From Blautia argi (GTDB lineage: Bacteria; Bacillota; Clostridia; Lachnospirales; Lachnospiraceae), in the NCBI RefSeq assembly GCF_003287895.1, contig NZ_CP030280.1:1247501-1311500 (forward strand): a DNA stretch of 64,000 nucleotides. Reading direction: 5' to 3'. The notes under the pieces were generated by a model. That model was not told the origin of the DNA and did no database searches. It was given only the letters and a program-made list of their open reading frames with translations. Each line of letters begins with the position of its first letter. Position 1 is the stretch's first letter. Positions 50,138 through 59,316 of this stretch are shown here, piece after piece. The translations under genes and the position numbers were made by a program.

Positions 50138-51220
50138 ATGAGCAGAGTTTACAATTTTTCAGCAGGTCCGGCAGTGCTGCCGGAGGAAGTGTTAAAAGAA
50201 GCAGCAGAAGAAATGTTAGATTACAGAGGCTGTGGAATGTCCGTTATGGAGATGAGTCACCGATCCGGTATGTTCGAAACAATTATAAACGAGGCAGAGG
50301 AGGATTTGCGGGATTTGCTGCAGATACCTGAAAACTATAAGGTGCTTTTTCTTCAGGGCGGCGCCAGTCAGCAGTTTGCCATGATTCCTATGAATCTGAT
50401 GAAAAACCGGGAGGCAGACTATATTGTTACTGGGCAGTGGGCAAAAAAAGCATGGCAGGAAGCACAGAAATATGGAAAAGCAAATAAGATAGCCTCTTCT
50501 GAGGATAAGACCTTTTCCTATATACCGGATTGCTCAGATTTGGATATCAGTCCAAATGCGGATTATGTATATATTTGCGAAAATAATACGATTTACGGAA
50601 CGAAATTCAGGGAACTGCCAAACACCAAGGGAAAGACTCTGGTGGCAGACGTATCCTCCTGTTTTCTGTCTGAACCTGTGGATGTAAGCAAATACGGAGT
50701 CCTTTACGGCGGTGTGCAGAAAAACATCGGACCTGCAGGTATGGTAATTTCCATTATCCGGGAGGATTTGATTACCGGTGACGTGCTGGAGGGAACACCT
50801 ACCATGCTGAATTTTAAAACCCATGCAGACGCCGGTTCACTTTATAACACTCCGAACAGCTACTGTATTTATATGTGCGGCAAGGTGTTTAAGTGGCTGA
50901 AGAACATGGGCGGTTTGTCTGTGATGAAGGAAAGAAATGAGAAAAAGGCAGCCCTTTTATATGATTTTCTTGACAAAAGCCATTTGTTTAAAGGCACGGT
51001 TGTGCCAAAAGACCGTTCTCTTATGAATGTGCCTTTTGTCACCGGAAATCCGGAACTGGACGCTAAATTTGTGAAAGAGGCAAAAGAAGCAGGACTTGAA
51101 AATCTGAAGGGACACAGAAGTGTAGGCGGTATGAGAGCCAGCATTTACAATGCCATGCCGGTAGAGGGCGTGGAGGCGCTGGTGGCATTTATGAAGAAAT
51201 TTGAGAAGGAGAATGTCTGA
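50138..51220 (+). CDS. serC: Phosphoserine aminotransferase
   Basis: A 360-residue PLP enzyme that converts 3-phosphohydroxypyruvate to phosphoserine. It opens YNFSAGPAVLPEEVL; the PLP lysine is Lys195 in YGGVQKNIGPAGM; the C-terminus carries GHRSVGGMRASIYNAMP. The ATG at 50138 follows AGAGGAGGAAGCATC; the longer open frame upstream overlaps ilvB and has no ribosome site. serA begins immediately after its stop. Confidence 0.95.
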   Translation: MSRVYNFSAGPAVLPEEVLKEAAEEMLDYRGCGMSVMEMSHRSGMFETIINEAEEDLRDLLQIPENYKVLFLQGGASQQFAMIPMNLMKNREADYIVTGQWAKKAWQEAQKYGKANKIASSEDKTFSYIPDCSDLDISPNADYVYICENNTIYGTKFRELPNTKGKTLVADVSSCFLSEPVDVSKYGVLYGGVQKNIGPAGMVISIIREDLITGDVLEGTPTMLNFKTHADAGSLYNTPNSYCIYMCGKVFKWLKNMGGLSVMKERNEKKAALLYDFLDKSHLFKGTVVPKDRSLMNVPFVTGNPELDAKFVKEAKEAGLENLKGHRSVGGMRASIYNAMPVEGVEALVAFMKKFEKENV

Positions 51221-51221
51221 T

Positions 51222-52385
51222 ATGTATGGTTATTATTGTCTGAATCCTATTTCTCAGGTGGGATTGAAAGAGTTTTCAAAGAAATATGAACAAGCGGAGC
51301 TGGCGGAGAAAGCAGATGCCATACTGGTAAGAAGCGCAGATATGCATCAGACAGAGCTGGCGCCGGGGGTAGCAGCAGTGGCAAGAGCCGGAGCCGGGGT
51401 AAATAACATTCCCCTGGAACAACTGGCGAAAAAAGGTGTAGTGGTGTTTAATACGCCGGGTGCCAATGCCAATGGCGTAAAGGAAATGGTGCTGGCTGGT
51501 ATGCTGCTTGCTTCCAGAGATATTGTGGGAGGCATTGAATGGCTGAAGAGCCAGGAGCCGGCAGAGGATCTTGCGAAAAAGGCAGAAAAGGAAAAGAAAA
51601 AATTTGCAGGCTGTGAAATCAGCGGTAAAAAGCTGGGAATTATCGGTCTTGGAGCCATTGGGGTTAAGGTAGCAAATGCTGCTGTGCATCTGGGTATGGA
51701 AGTTTATGGATATGATCCCTTTATTTCCGTAGATGCTGCATGGAATCTCTCCAGAAGCATTCATCATATCAATGATATTGCAGAAATTTATCGGGACTGT
51801 GATTATATTACGATTCACGTGCCGCTTCTGAAAACTACGAAAAAGATGATTGGAAAAGAAGAAATCTCTCACATGAAGGACGGCGTGGTGCTTTTAAACT
51901 TTGCCAGAGATTTGCTGGTAGATGAGGAAGCTCTGTGTGAAGCCCTGGAAACAGGCAAGGTGAAGAAGTATGTGACAGATTTTGCCAATCCCGTAGTAGC
52001 AAAAGCGCCGAATACACTGGTAACGCCCCATCTGGGAGCATCTACAGAGGAATCTGAAGATAACTGTGCTGTTATGGCAGTAAAGCAGATTATGGATTAT
52101 CTGGAGAATGGAAACATTAAAAATTCTGTGAATTATCCGGATTGTGATGCAGGCAAATGTGTGGACGCAGGCAGAATTACCATTAACCATAAAAATGTGC
52201 CCAATATGATTTCTCAGTTTACCAAAACGCTGGGTGATGCAGGGGTGAACATTGCAAACATGACCAACAAAAGTAAGGGAGATTATGCCTATACCATGCT
52301 GGACGTAACCTCTCCTATTGACAGCCAGGTGGCAGAGGCGTTAAGAAATATTGAGCATGTTTACAGAGTCCGGGTTGTAAAATAA
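51222..52385 (+). CDS. serA: D-3-phosphoglycerate dehydrogenase
   Basis: A 387-residue NAD-dependent enzyme opening serine synthesis from the glycolytic intermediate 3-phosphoglycerate. It has the Rossmann motif LGIIGLGAIGVKVANAA, the catalytic arginine in LLNFARDLLVDE and histidine in TPHLGASTEES, and a C-terminal ACT domain (about 315-387) that probably mediates serine feedback. The ATG at 51222 follows AAGGAG by 10 nt; an in-frame ATG at 51213 is too close to that site. It is the last clear gene of the biosynthetic operon. Confidence 0.94.
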   Translation: MYGYYCLNPISQVGLKEFSKKYEQAELAEKADAILVRSADMHQTELAPGVAAVARAGAGVNNIPLEQLAKKGVVVFNTPGANANGVKEMVLAGMLLASRDIVGGIEWLKSQEPAEDLAKKAEKEKKKFAGCEISGKKLGIIGLGAIGVKVANAAVHLGMEVYGYDPFISVDAAWNLSRSIHHINDIAEIYRDCDYITIHVPLLKTTKKMIGKEEISHMKDGVVLLNFARDLLVDEEALCEALETGKVKKYVTDFANPVVAKAPNTLVTPHLGASTEESEDNCAVMAVKQIMDYLENGNIKNSVNYPDCDAGKCVDAGRITINHKNVPNMISQFTKTLGDAGVNIANMTNKSKGDYAYTMLDVTSPIDSQVAEALRNIEHVYRVRVVK

Positions 52386-52398
52386 CAGGAAGAAGCAT

Positions 52399-52539
52399 AT
52401 GAGCAGGAAAAGAAAAGCAAGAATCTGGAAGAAGAGGCTGTATGCAGTCCGAAAGATAAGGAGGCTGGCTTCTTCATTGAAAAGAAACCGCAGAAGGATT
52501 TTCGGGCTTGCACAGCAGATAAGCAGGAAATTCTCATGA
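52399..52539 (+). CDS. Possible 46-residue, highly basic small protein
   Basis: An ATG with an AGGAAG site 7 nt upstream opens a frame that fills most of the serA to binding-protein gap. Roughly 20 of 46 residues are Lys or Arg (SRKRKARIWKKRLYAVRKIR, then LKRNRRRIF). I do not recognise it; nucleic-acid binding would fit the composition. Another frame across the same bases is also open, so this may be chance. Confidence 0.3.
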   Translation: MSRKRKARIWKKRLYAVRKIRRLASSLKRNRRRIFGLAQQISRKFS

Positions 52540-52555
52540 GAAAGGAAAGACAGAC

Positions 52556-53626
52556 ATGAAGAGGAAAGCAGCAGCGCTGTTTCTGGCAGTGACTATGGCA
52601 GTTGTATCTATAGCCGGATGTGGTAGCAGGGAAGAGGCAAAGAAAGGGCAAAAAGAGGTTATTCAGGAAGAACAGGAAACAGCTGAGAAAGCAAAAAGCG
52701 AATCTGAGGAGAATTCAGAGCCTGTAGATATGAATATTACAGCTTTAAAGGGCCCAACTGCTATGGGTATGGTGCAGTTCATGGATCAGGCAGAGCAGGG
52801 TGCACTCACAGATGAAAACTATCATTTTTCCATTTCTGCCTCTGCCGATGAGGTGACGCCAAAGCTGGTGCAGGGAAAAACAGACGTTGCAGCAGTTCCG
52901 GCAAATTTGGCCTCTGTGCTGTACAATAAAACCAATGGTCAGGTACAGGTTCTGGCAGTTAATACGCTAGGCGTGTTGTATCTGGTGGAAAACGGGAACA
53001 GTGTACAGTCAGCGGCAGACTTAAAGGGAAAAACTATTTATGCCAGCGGCAAAGGTTCTACCCCGGAATATGCGCTGGATTATATTCTTCGGCAAAACAA
53101 CATTGACCCGGAAAAAGATGTGACTATTGAATGGAAGAGTGAACATTCAGAATGTGTAGCAGCAATTCTGACAGGGGAAAATAGTATTGCCATGTTGCCG
53201 CAGCCTTTTGTTACCACAGTTCAGACAAAAAATCCATCTATTCGTATAGCTCTGGATTTGACAGAGGAGTGGGAAAAGGTACAGGAAAAGGAAGAGAAAA
53301 AAAGCAGTATGATTACCGGTGTAGTGGTAGCTCGTACAGATTTTGTAAAGGAAAATCCTGAGGCGGTGGAGCATTTTTTGGAGCATTATGAGGACTCAGT
53401 AGAGTATGTAAACGGAAATACAGAGGAGGCAGCTCAGTTGGTAGGAAAGTATGACATTGTACCACCGCAGATTGCACAAAAAGCGCTGCCGGAATGTAAC
53501 ATTGTATACATAGATGGAGAAGATATGAAAGAACAACTTTCCGGTTATCTGGAGGTGCTGAAAAATCAGAATCCACAGGCAGTAGGAGGCGTAGTGCCGC
53601 AAGATGATTTCTATTACACAGAATAA
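52556..53626 (+). CDS. NitT/TauT-like ABC transporter substrate-binding lipoprotein
   Basis: A 356-residue lipoprotein (lipobox SIAGC, Cys22) with an NMT1/SsuA-like fold: ALKGPTAMGMVQFMDQAEQG, then KLVQGKTDVAAVPANLASVLYN and DLKGKTIYASGKGSTPEYAL. Such proteins bind sulfonates, nitrate, pyrimidine precursors or related small molecules; the ligand is not evident here. The ATG at 52556 follows AAAGGAAAGACAGAC. It overlaps the permease gene and forms a three-gene importer. Confidence 0.87.
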   Translation: MKRKAAALFLAVTMAVVSIAGCGSREEAKKGQKEVIQEEQETAEKAKSESEENSEPVDMNITALKGPTAMGMVQFMDQAEQGALTDENYHFSISASADEVTPKLVQGKTDVAAVPANLASVLYNKTNGQVQVLAVNTLGVLYLVENGNSVQSAADLKGKTIYASGKGSTPEYALDYILRQNNIDPEKDVTIEWKSEHSECVAAILTGENSIAMLPQPFVTTVQTKNPSIRIALDLTEEWEKVQEKEEKKSSMITGVVVARTDFVKENPEAVEHFLEHYEDSVEYVNGNTEEAAQLVGKYDIVPPQIAQKALPECNIVYIDGEDMKEQLSGYLEVLKNQNPQAVGGVVPQDDFYYTE

Positions 53627-54369
53627 AAAGAAAAGAAAAATCAGGTTTTGGGCAGTAGCCTTCTGGCTCCTGGTATGGCAGGTGGCAAGTATGGCAATCG
53701 GGCAGGAGATACTTCTGGTATCTCCTGTTGCTGTTTTACAAAGGCTGGGGGAATTGATTTGGAAAAAGGAATTTTGGGCTTCAGTGGGATTTTCTCTTTC
53801 CCGCATAGCCGGCGGTTTTTTATTAGGTATGGGATTCGGCGTTCTTTTGGGTGGAATTTCAGCAGGTTTTGACAGAATAAAAAGAACTTTTTGCACCTCT
53901 GGTGTTGACTATGAAATCCATTCCGGTAGCGTCTTTTGTCATTTTGGCGCTTATTTGGATACCTTCTGAGAATCTGTCCGTTTTTATTTCCTTTTTTATG
54001 GTGTTTCCTGTGGTTTATACCAATGTACAACAAGGTATGGAGCGTGTGGACCAAAATCTACTGGAAATGGCACAGGTGTTTCAGGTGACAGGAATCAGAA
54101 GGATTCGGTATATTTATTTATCTCAGGTGCTGCCTTTTTTCCGCTCCGGCTGTTCTGTGGCATTGGGACTTTGCTGGAAGGCAGGGGTGGCGGCAGAAGT
54201 TATCGGAATACCAAAAGGTTCTATTGGAGAGCATTTGTACCAGTCAAAAGTGTATTTGGAAACTCCAGATTTATTTGCCTGGACAGTAGTGATTATTGTT
54301 ATCAGCCTGTTTTTTGAAAAAATCTTTTTAAGTGTCATAGATTGGGTTGTGAAGAGGCTGGAGAGGTGA
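53604..54369 (+). CDS. NitT/TauT-like ABC transporter permease (frameshifted as given)
   Basis: About 254 residues when one A is removed from the five-base run at 53879-53883, which joins GFDRIK to ELFAPLVLTMKSIPVASFVI. It has about six hydrophobic segments and an EAA loop (EMAQVFQVTGIRRIRYIYLSQ, broken here for length) typical of SsuC/TauC-type permeases. It works with the preceding binding protein and the following ATPase. The ATG at 53604 overlaps the previous gene by 23 nt, with AGGAGG 13-14 nt upstream. Confidence 0.85.
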
Positions 54370-54374
54370 CAGAT

Positions 54375-54962
54375 ATGGGAATTCAAATAAGAAATTTATG
54401 CAAGACATACAACGGACAGAAGGTGCTGGATCACTTTTGCGCAGAAATTCCGGAAGGGGTGACAACCTGTATTATGGCTCCTTCGGGAAAAGGAAAAACC
54501 ACGCTTTTCAGAATCCTTCTGGGCTTGGAAGAAGCAGACAGCGGAGTAATAAAAGGACTTGAAAACCGTCAGCTTCGGGCTGTTTTTCAAGAGGATAGGT
54601 TGTGCGAAAATCTCACTGCAGAAGCCAATATCCGTCTTGTTCAGAAGGGAAAAAAGGGTAAAAGTCAGGAGTTTTTACAACAGGTAGAAGAAGGACTTTT
54701 GGCAGTGGGACTTAAGGACTGTGGGAAGCGTCAGGTAAAGGAGCTGTCTGGAGGTATGAAGCGGCGGGTGGCACTTTTGAGAGCCATATATGCAGACTGG
54801 GACGTGCTGCTTTTAGATGAACCCTTTAAGGGATTGGACAGGGAAACCAGGGAGTGTGTGCTGGCCTTTGTGCAGGAAAGATTCAGGGAAAAGACTGTGC
54901 TTTGCATTACCCACGAAAGAGAAGAAGCAGAAGCCCTTGGGGCAAAAATTATAGCATTGTGA
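54375..54962 (+). CDS. ABC transporter ATP-binding protein (NitT/TauT type)
   Basis: A 195-residue ATPase, shorter than the usual 240-260. Walker A reads APSGKGKTTLF, the signature LSGGMKRRVALLRAI, Walker B VLLLDEPFKGLD and the switch histidine is in CITHEREEAEALG. The core is complete; only the C-terminal part after the H-loop is short. The ATG at 54375 lies 6 nt after the permease stop. It ends the three-gene importer and is followed by a bidirectional hairpin facing hydA. Confidence 0.88.
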   Translation: MGIQIRNLCKTYNGQKVLDHFCAEIPEGVTTCIMAPSGKGKTTLFRILLGLEEADSGVIKGLENRQLRAVFQEDRLCENLTAEANIRLVQKGKKGKSQEFLQQVEEGLLAVGLKDCGKRQVKELSGGMKRRVALLRAIYADWDVLLLDEPFKGLDRETRECVLAFVQERFREKTVLCITHEREEAEALGAKIIAL

Positions 54963-54983
54963 TAAAAGCGTCTAAAAGATAGG

Positions 54984-55046
54984 AAATGGATACATTTCTC
55001 CACAACAGTGGTTTTAACTGCTATGGAAATGTATCCATTTTCTTTT
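54984..55046. terminator. Terminator between the ABC operon and hydA
   Basis: A perfect 15-bp stem (54984-54998 with 55026-55040) is followed by TTTTCTTTT on the plus strand; the convergent hydA message ends beside it. Confidence 0.8.
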
Positions 55047-55079
55047 ATCCATTATACGTTATACCATTTTCTGCCTGGC

Positions 55080-56768
55080 TTAATATTCATCTACATGCAG
55101 CAGCTCATGTACTTTTCCCTTCAGAAGTCCGTCATAAAGAGATACAATCAATGGATTTTCATCAGCCTTCCGGATACTGGTTACACTGTCTGCCTGGTAA
55201 AGTCCTTCTGTTCTGGCTGTCTTGGTACGGTTGCCTGCTCTTGGCGGCTGTCCTCCTCCCATGATGCAGCCTCTGCGGCATGCCATAACTTCTACAATGT
55301 GGTATTGTTTTTTTCCTCTCTTGATATTTTCCATAACCGTATGTGCATTGGCAAGTCCACTGACAACACAGACGTTTAATGGAGTCCCCTTATAAGTAAC
55401 AGTAAATTCTTTAATGCCCGCCTCGCCTCTTGCGCCGGCTTCTGCAACACTGTCCATGGTTGCCTTGTCATGGCGGTCTGCAAAGCGGCGCAGCATAGCC
55501 TCTGTTACACCGCCGGTTACGCCAAAGATAACGCCGGCACCTGAACCAAAGCCAAAGGGCATGTCACAGGCCTCTGTAGCCAGAGTGGAAAATTCAATAC
55601 CGGAGTTACGAATCATACGGATAAGCTCTGTGGTGGTGATAACCACGTCCGTATCCTGTTCTCCTTTGGTAAAGCTGTTGGGGCGGAGAATTTCCATTTT
55701 CTTTGCCGTACATGGCATAATAGATACCACAAAAGTTTTTTTACCCTGGTTTTTCTCCGGGTCACGGTAATATTCCTTCATAACAGCAGAGAACATACCC
55801 TGAGGAGAACGGCAGGTAGAAAGATTATCTTTATATTCAGGATACTGGTCGCAGAGATATTTTACCCATGCAGGACAGCAAGAGGTAAAGAGCGGCAGCT
55901 TTTCGCCTTTTTCTACCCGGTCTAAAAATTCTTTGGATTCTTCCATAATGGTAAGGTCTGCGGCAAAGGCGGTATCATATACCTCATCAAAGCCCATGCG
56001 ATGCAGAACGGCAACTAATTTGCCCATTACGCTGTGTCCCTTTGTCAGACCAAAGGCATCGCCTACTGCAACCCGGACAGCAGGAGCTACTTGTGCTACA
56101 ACGCGGGTATTTGGGTCTGCAATGGCGTCCCATACCTCGTCCATATGAGTTTTGATGCTGATTGCGCCTGTTGGGCAGAAGACACGGCACTGACCGCAGC
56201 TTACGCAGTCTGTAGCAGATAAAGGCTTGTCAAAGGCAGGCATAACCATAGCGTCAGTACCTCTGTGAGCAAAGCCCAGTACACCAAGCCCCTGAAGCTC
56301 ACTGCAGGCGCGGACACAATCGCCACAGAGAATGCATTTGTTCGGGTCGCGGACAAGAGCAGGAGAACTGGTATCCAGAGGTCTTTCTTCTCTGGTGTTC
56401 TGGAAGCGCACAGAAGTAATATTCATGCGGTGCGCTAAATCCTGCAGTACACATTCGCCGCTCTTCACGCAGGTGGTACAGTCGCGGCAGTGAGCAGAGA
56501 GCAGAAGCTCTACAATCATTTTTCGGTATTTTTTAATTTTCCCGGAATTGGTGTAAATCACCATGCCGTCCCTTGGTTCCTCAGAGCAGGAGGCAAAAGT
56601 GCGGCCCCGGTCATCTTCCACGGTACACAAACGACAGGCACCGAAAACAGATAATTCCGAATGGTAGCAAAGTGTTGGCAAATCAATACCAGCATTGCGG
56701 ATAACAGAAAGGACATTTTTTTCATCGGTAAATTCTACCTTTCTGCCGTCTATTGTCATAAATCCCAT
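55080..56768 (-). CDS. hydA: [FeFe] hydrogenase catalytic subunit of a NAD-linked complex
   Basis: A 562-residue catalytic subunit. An N-terminal [2Fe-2S] ferredoxin domain (ACRLCTVEDD), a His-Cys3 cluster site (HCRDCTTCVKSGEC) and two [4Fe-4S] sites (CILCGDCVRAC and CVSCGQCRVFCPTG) precede the H-cluster domain with the three hallmark motifs: TSCCPAWV, MPCTAKKME and EVMACRRGCIMGGGQP. Together with HydB and HydC it should make or use H2 with NADH and ferredoxin, probably by electron bifurcation. It is the last gene of hydCBA, with an 11-nt gap after hydB. Confidence 0.94.
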   Translation of the reverse strand: MGFMTIDGRKVEFTDEKNVLSVIRNAGIDLPTLCYHSELSVFGACRLCTVEDDRGRTFASCSEEPRDGMVIYTNSGKIKKYRKMIVELLLSAHCRDCTTCVKSGECVLQDLAHRMNITSVRFQNTREERPLDTSSPALVRDPNKCILCGDCVRACSELQGLGVLGFAHRGTDAMVMPAFDKPLSATDCVSCGQCRVFCPTGAISIKTHMDEVWDAIADPNTRVVAQVAPAVRVAVGDAFGLTKGHSVMGKLVAVLHRMGFDEVYDTAFAADLTIMEESKEFLDRVEKGEKLPLFTSCCPAWVKYLCDQYPEYKDNLSTCRSPQGMFSAVMKEYYRDPEKNQGKKTFVVSIMPCTAKKMEILRPNSFTKGEQDTDVVITTTELIRMIRNSGIEFSTLATEACDMPFGFGSGAGVIFGVTGGVTEAMLRRFADRHDKATMDSVAEAGARGEAGIKEFTVTYKGTPLNVCVVSGLANAHTVMENIKRGKKQYHIVEVMACRRGCIMGGGQPPRAGNRTKTARTEGLYQADSVTSIRKADENPLIVSLYDGLLKGKVHELLHVDEY

Positions 56769-56779
56769 AATTGTCCCTC

Positions 56780-58656
56780 CTAATATTCAACATAAACTGC
56801 ATCAAATGCACAGTTTTCCCGACAGGAATCACACTTGATACAAAGATCCGGATTAATGCTGTAGGCTTCCTTACGGACACCGGTAATAGCACCCACAGGA
56901 CAGTTTTTCGCACATTTTCCGCAGCCCTTACAGAATTCAGGGTTGATGACATAGCGTCGCATAGCGGTACAGTTTTTCGCAACGCATTTATGCTCTGTAA
57001 TATGTTCCTCATATTCCTTGCGGAAGGTCTTTAAAGTACTGATTACAGGCAGAGGTGCACTCTTTCCAAGACCGCAAAGTGCCATGCTTTTTACCATGGC
57101 AGCCAGCTCTTCCAGAGTATCCAAATCCTCCAGTTTGCCTTCTCCGTTTACAATGCGTTCCAGAATTTCCAGCATACGCTTGGTACCTTCCCGACAGGGA
57201 ACACACTTTCCGCAGGATTCTCTCTGTGTAAAGCTCATAAAGAAACGGGCAACCTCTACCATACAGGTATTTTCGTCCATAACAACCAGACCCCCGGAGC
57301 CCATAATGGCATTGTATTTTTTTACACTGTCAAAATCCAGTCCAACGTCTAATTGTTCACTGGTCAGACAGCCGCCGGAGGGACCACCGATCTGAATAGC
57401 TTTAAAATCTCCGCCGCCCTTAATGCCCGCCGCCGATATCGTAGATGATTTCCCTTAAAGTTGTTCCCATTGGAACTTCAATCAGGCCGGTATTTTCAAT
57501 CGCGCCGGTGATGGAAAAGGTTTTTGTTCCAGGGCTTCCCTCTGTGCCAATGGTTTTAAACCACTGAGCACCCTTTAAAATAATGCCGGGAACGTTGGCA
57601 AAGGTTTCTACATTGTTTAATACCGTAGGTTTTGCCCACAGACCCTGGTCAACAGTTCTCGGAGGTTTGGTTCTTGGCATACCTCTGTCCCCTTCAATAG
57701 AAGCAGTCAGGGCAGAACCTTCACCGCATACAAATGCGCCTGCGCCCCGGTTAATGTGCATATGGAAGGAGAAATCCGTCCCCAGAATGTGTTCGCCTAA
57801 AAGTCCCTTTTCCTCTGCCTGGCGGATTGCGTGGCGCAGACGGGCAACAGAGAGAGGGTACTCTGCACGAACATAGATATAACCGTTCTGTGCGCCGGTT
57901 GCATAAGCGGCAATGGTCATACCTTCAATCAGACGATAAGGGTCACCTTCCATCACACTGCCGTCCATAAATGCACCCGGGTCGCCTTCATCACCGTTAC
58001 ATACTACAAAATGTTCCGGCACTTCTTTGTGTGCAGCCACCTGTTTCCACTTTCTTCCGGCAGGGAAGCCGCCGCCTCCTCTTCCGCGAAGCTTGGACTG
58101 GTCTACTTCTTCTAATACATCTTCCGGTGTCATGTCAAAAAGAGCCTTGGCAAGGGCATCGTAGCCTCCGGAAGCTATGTATTCATCCAGGGATTCCGCA
58201 TCGAATTTTCCGCAGTTTTTCCAAGACGATTCTGGTTTGTTTTGCAATAAAAGGAATTTCATCGGGAGTTGCGTAGGATTCACCGCTTTTCTTATAGAAC
58301 AGCCGTTCTACAGGTTCGGCATTTAAAACGGTACGCTGGAAAATTTCCTGACAGTCCTCCTCCTGAACCTTTACATACTGATAATGGTAAGGCTCGATTC
58401 TTACCAGAGGTCCCAGTTCGCAGATACCCTGACACCCGGTTTTGACAGTGCCCACATGAGGAACGTCTTTTTGAAATTCTACGGTTACACCCTCTAAATC
58501 ATGGCACAGTTCCAACATTTTGTTGTATATTTTTTCAGAGCCGGAGGCAACGCAGCCGGTTCCGGCACATACGAGAATCCTGCATTTGTAAGAGTCGATT
58601 TCTTTTTTGGCAATTTCTCGTTCTTTTAATAAGGCATCTCTGTTTTCAATCATCAT
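56780..58656 (-). CDS. hydB: NuoF-like hydrogenase subunit HydB (frameshifted twice as given)
   Basis: About 625 residues once repaired. A thioredoxin-like [2Fe-2S] domain (CAGTGCVASGS, then TGCQGICELGP) is followed by the NADH/FMN domain (LRGRGGGGFPAGRKW and CGEGSALTASIEGDRGMPR), a [4Fe-4S] region (SCGKCVPCREGTKRM) and a C-terminal two-cluster ferredoxin (CKGCGKCAKNCPVGAI and CIKCDSCRENCAFDA). This is the standard HydB layout that passes electrons between NADH and HydA. The frame breaks in the T run 58216-58220 (one extra base; IVLEN then CGKFDAESLD) and near 57425-57428 (one extra; DIGGG then IKGGGDFKAIQIGG). It overlaps hydC by 4 nt. Confidence 0.92.
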
Positions 58657-59132
58657 ACATTATCACCTCGCAGCTTGGCAATTAATTCCAGCGCCTTTTC
58701 CGGCGTCATAGATGGGTAGACTTCGTTGTTGACTGTCATGGTAGGCGCAAGTCCACAGGCGCCAAGACAGGATACCGTTTCCACGGTAAAGAGCATGTCG
58801 TCAGTGGTGTGTTTTTTCTTGCTGAGTCCCAGTTCTTTCTGGAGCGCTTCCAGAATAGGAATGGATTTGCGGACATGACAGGCAGTTCCATCGCAGACCT
58901 TTATGATATATTTTCCCTTTGGTTCAAAAGAAAAGTTTTCATAAAAAGTGGCTACGCTGTAAGCCTTAGCCTCACGAACCCCGATTTCTTTTGCCACATA
59001 AGTCAGTAATTCACCGGGAAGATAACGGTATTCTGCCTGGATATCCTGCATAATGGGAATTAAAGAACTTGCTTTTCGGCCATAGAATTCAATGATCTCG
59101 TCAGTTTTTTCATAGTAGCTTTGGTCGAGCAT
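58653..59132 (-). CDS. hydC: NuoE-like hydrogenase subunit HydC
   Basis: A 159-residue subunit with a thioredoxin-like [2Fe-2S] fold. Cluster cysteines are in CDGTACHVRKS and VSCLGACGLAP. YLPGELLTYVAKEIGV is a typical NuoE stretch. It is an electron-transfer partner of HydB in NAD-dependent hydrogenases. The ATG at 59130-59132 follows AGGAGG; the slightly longer GTG start at 59150 would place that site inside the coding region. First gene of hydCBA. Confidence 0.94.
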   Translation of the reverse strand: MLDQSYYEKTDEIIEFYGRKASSLIPIMQDIQAEYRYLPGELLTYVAKEIGVREAKAYSVATFYENFSFEPKGKYIIKVCDGTACHVRKSIPILEALQKELGLSKKKHTTDDMLFTVETVSCLGACGLAPTMTVNNEVYPSMTPEKALELIAKLRGDNV

Positions 59133-59194
59133 GATTACATACCTCCTCACACATAGTCAATACACCGCCAAAATATATAAGCGAAGTTATTTGT

Positions 59195-59223
59195 ATTATA
59201 TCTTATATGTGAAAAATGTACAA
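59195..59223 (-). promoter_or_regulatory. Promoter of hydCBA
   Basis: On the minus strand TTGTAC, 17-nt spacer, TATAAT; the -10 box is complementary to 59195-59200 and the -35 box to 59218-59223. The leader is about 55 nt. I did not see a clear Rex operator. Confidence 0.65.
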
Positions 59224-59267
59224 TCATTTTTCGGCAAAAAATAAAAAATTATGCACTATTCTTAAAC

Positions 59268-59296
59268 TTTACAAGGGAATGGTTTGATGATAAAAT
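59268..59296 (+). promoter_or_regulatory. Promoter of glgB
   Basis: TTTACA at 59268-59273, 17-nt spacer, TAAAAT at 59291-59296. The start codon follows 20 nt later, so the leader is very short. Confidence 0.6.
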
Positions 59297-59316
59297 AAAA
59301 AAAAGGAGGGCGGCAT

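Noticed and set aside
59133..59316. Rex (redox) operator in the hyd-glgB intergenic region
   Set aside because: No good match to TTGTTAANNNNTTAACAA was visible, although redox control would make biological sense.
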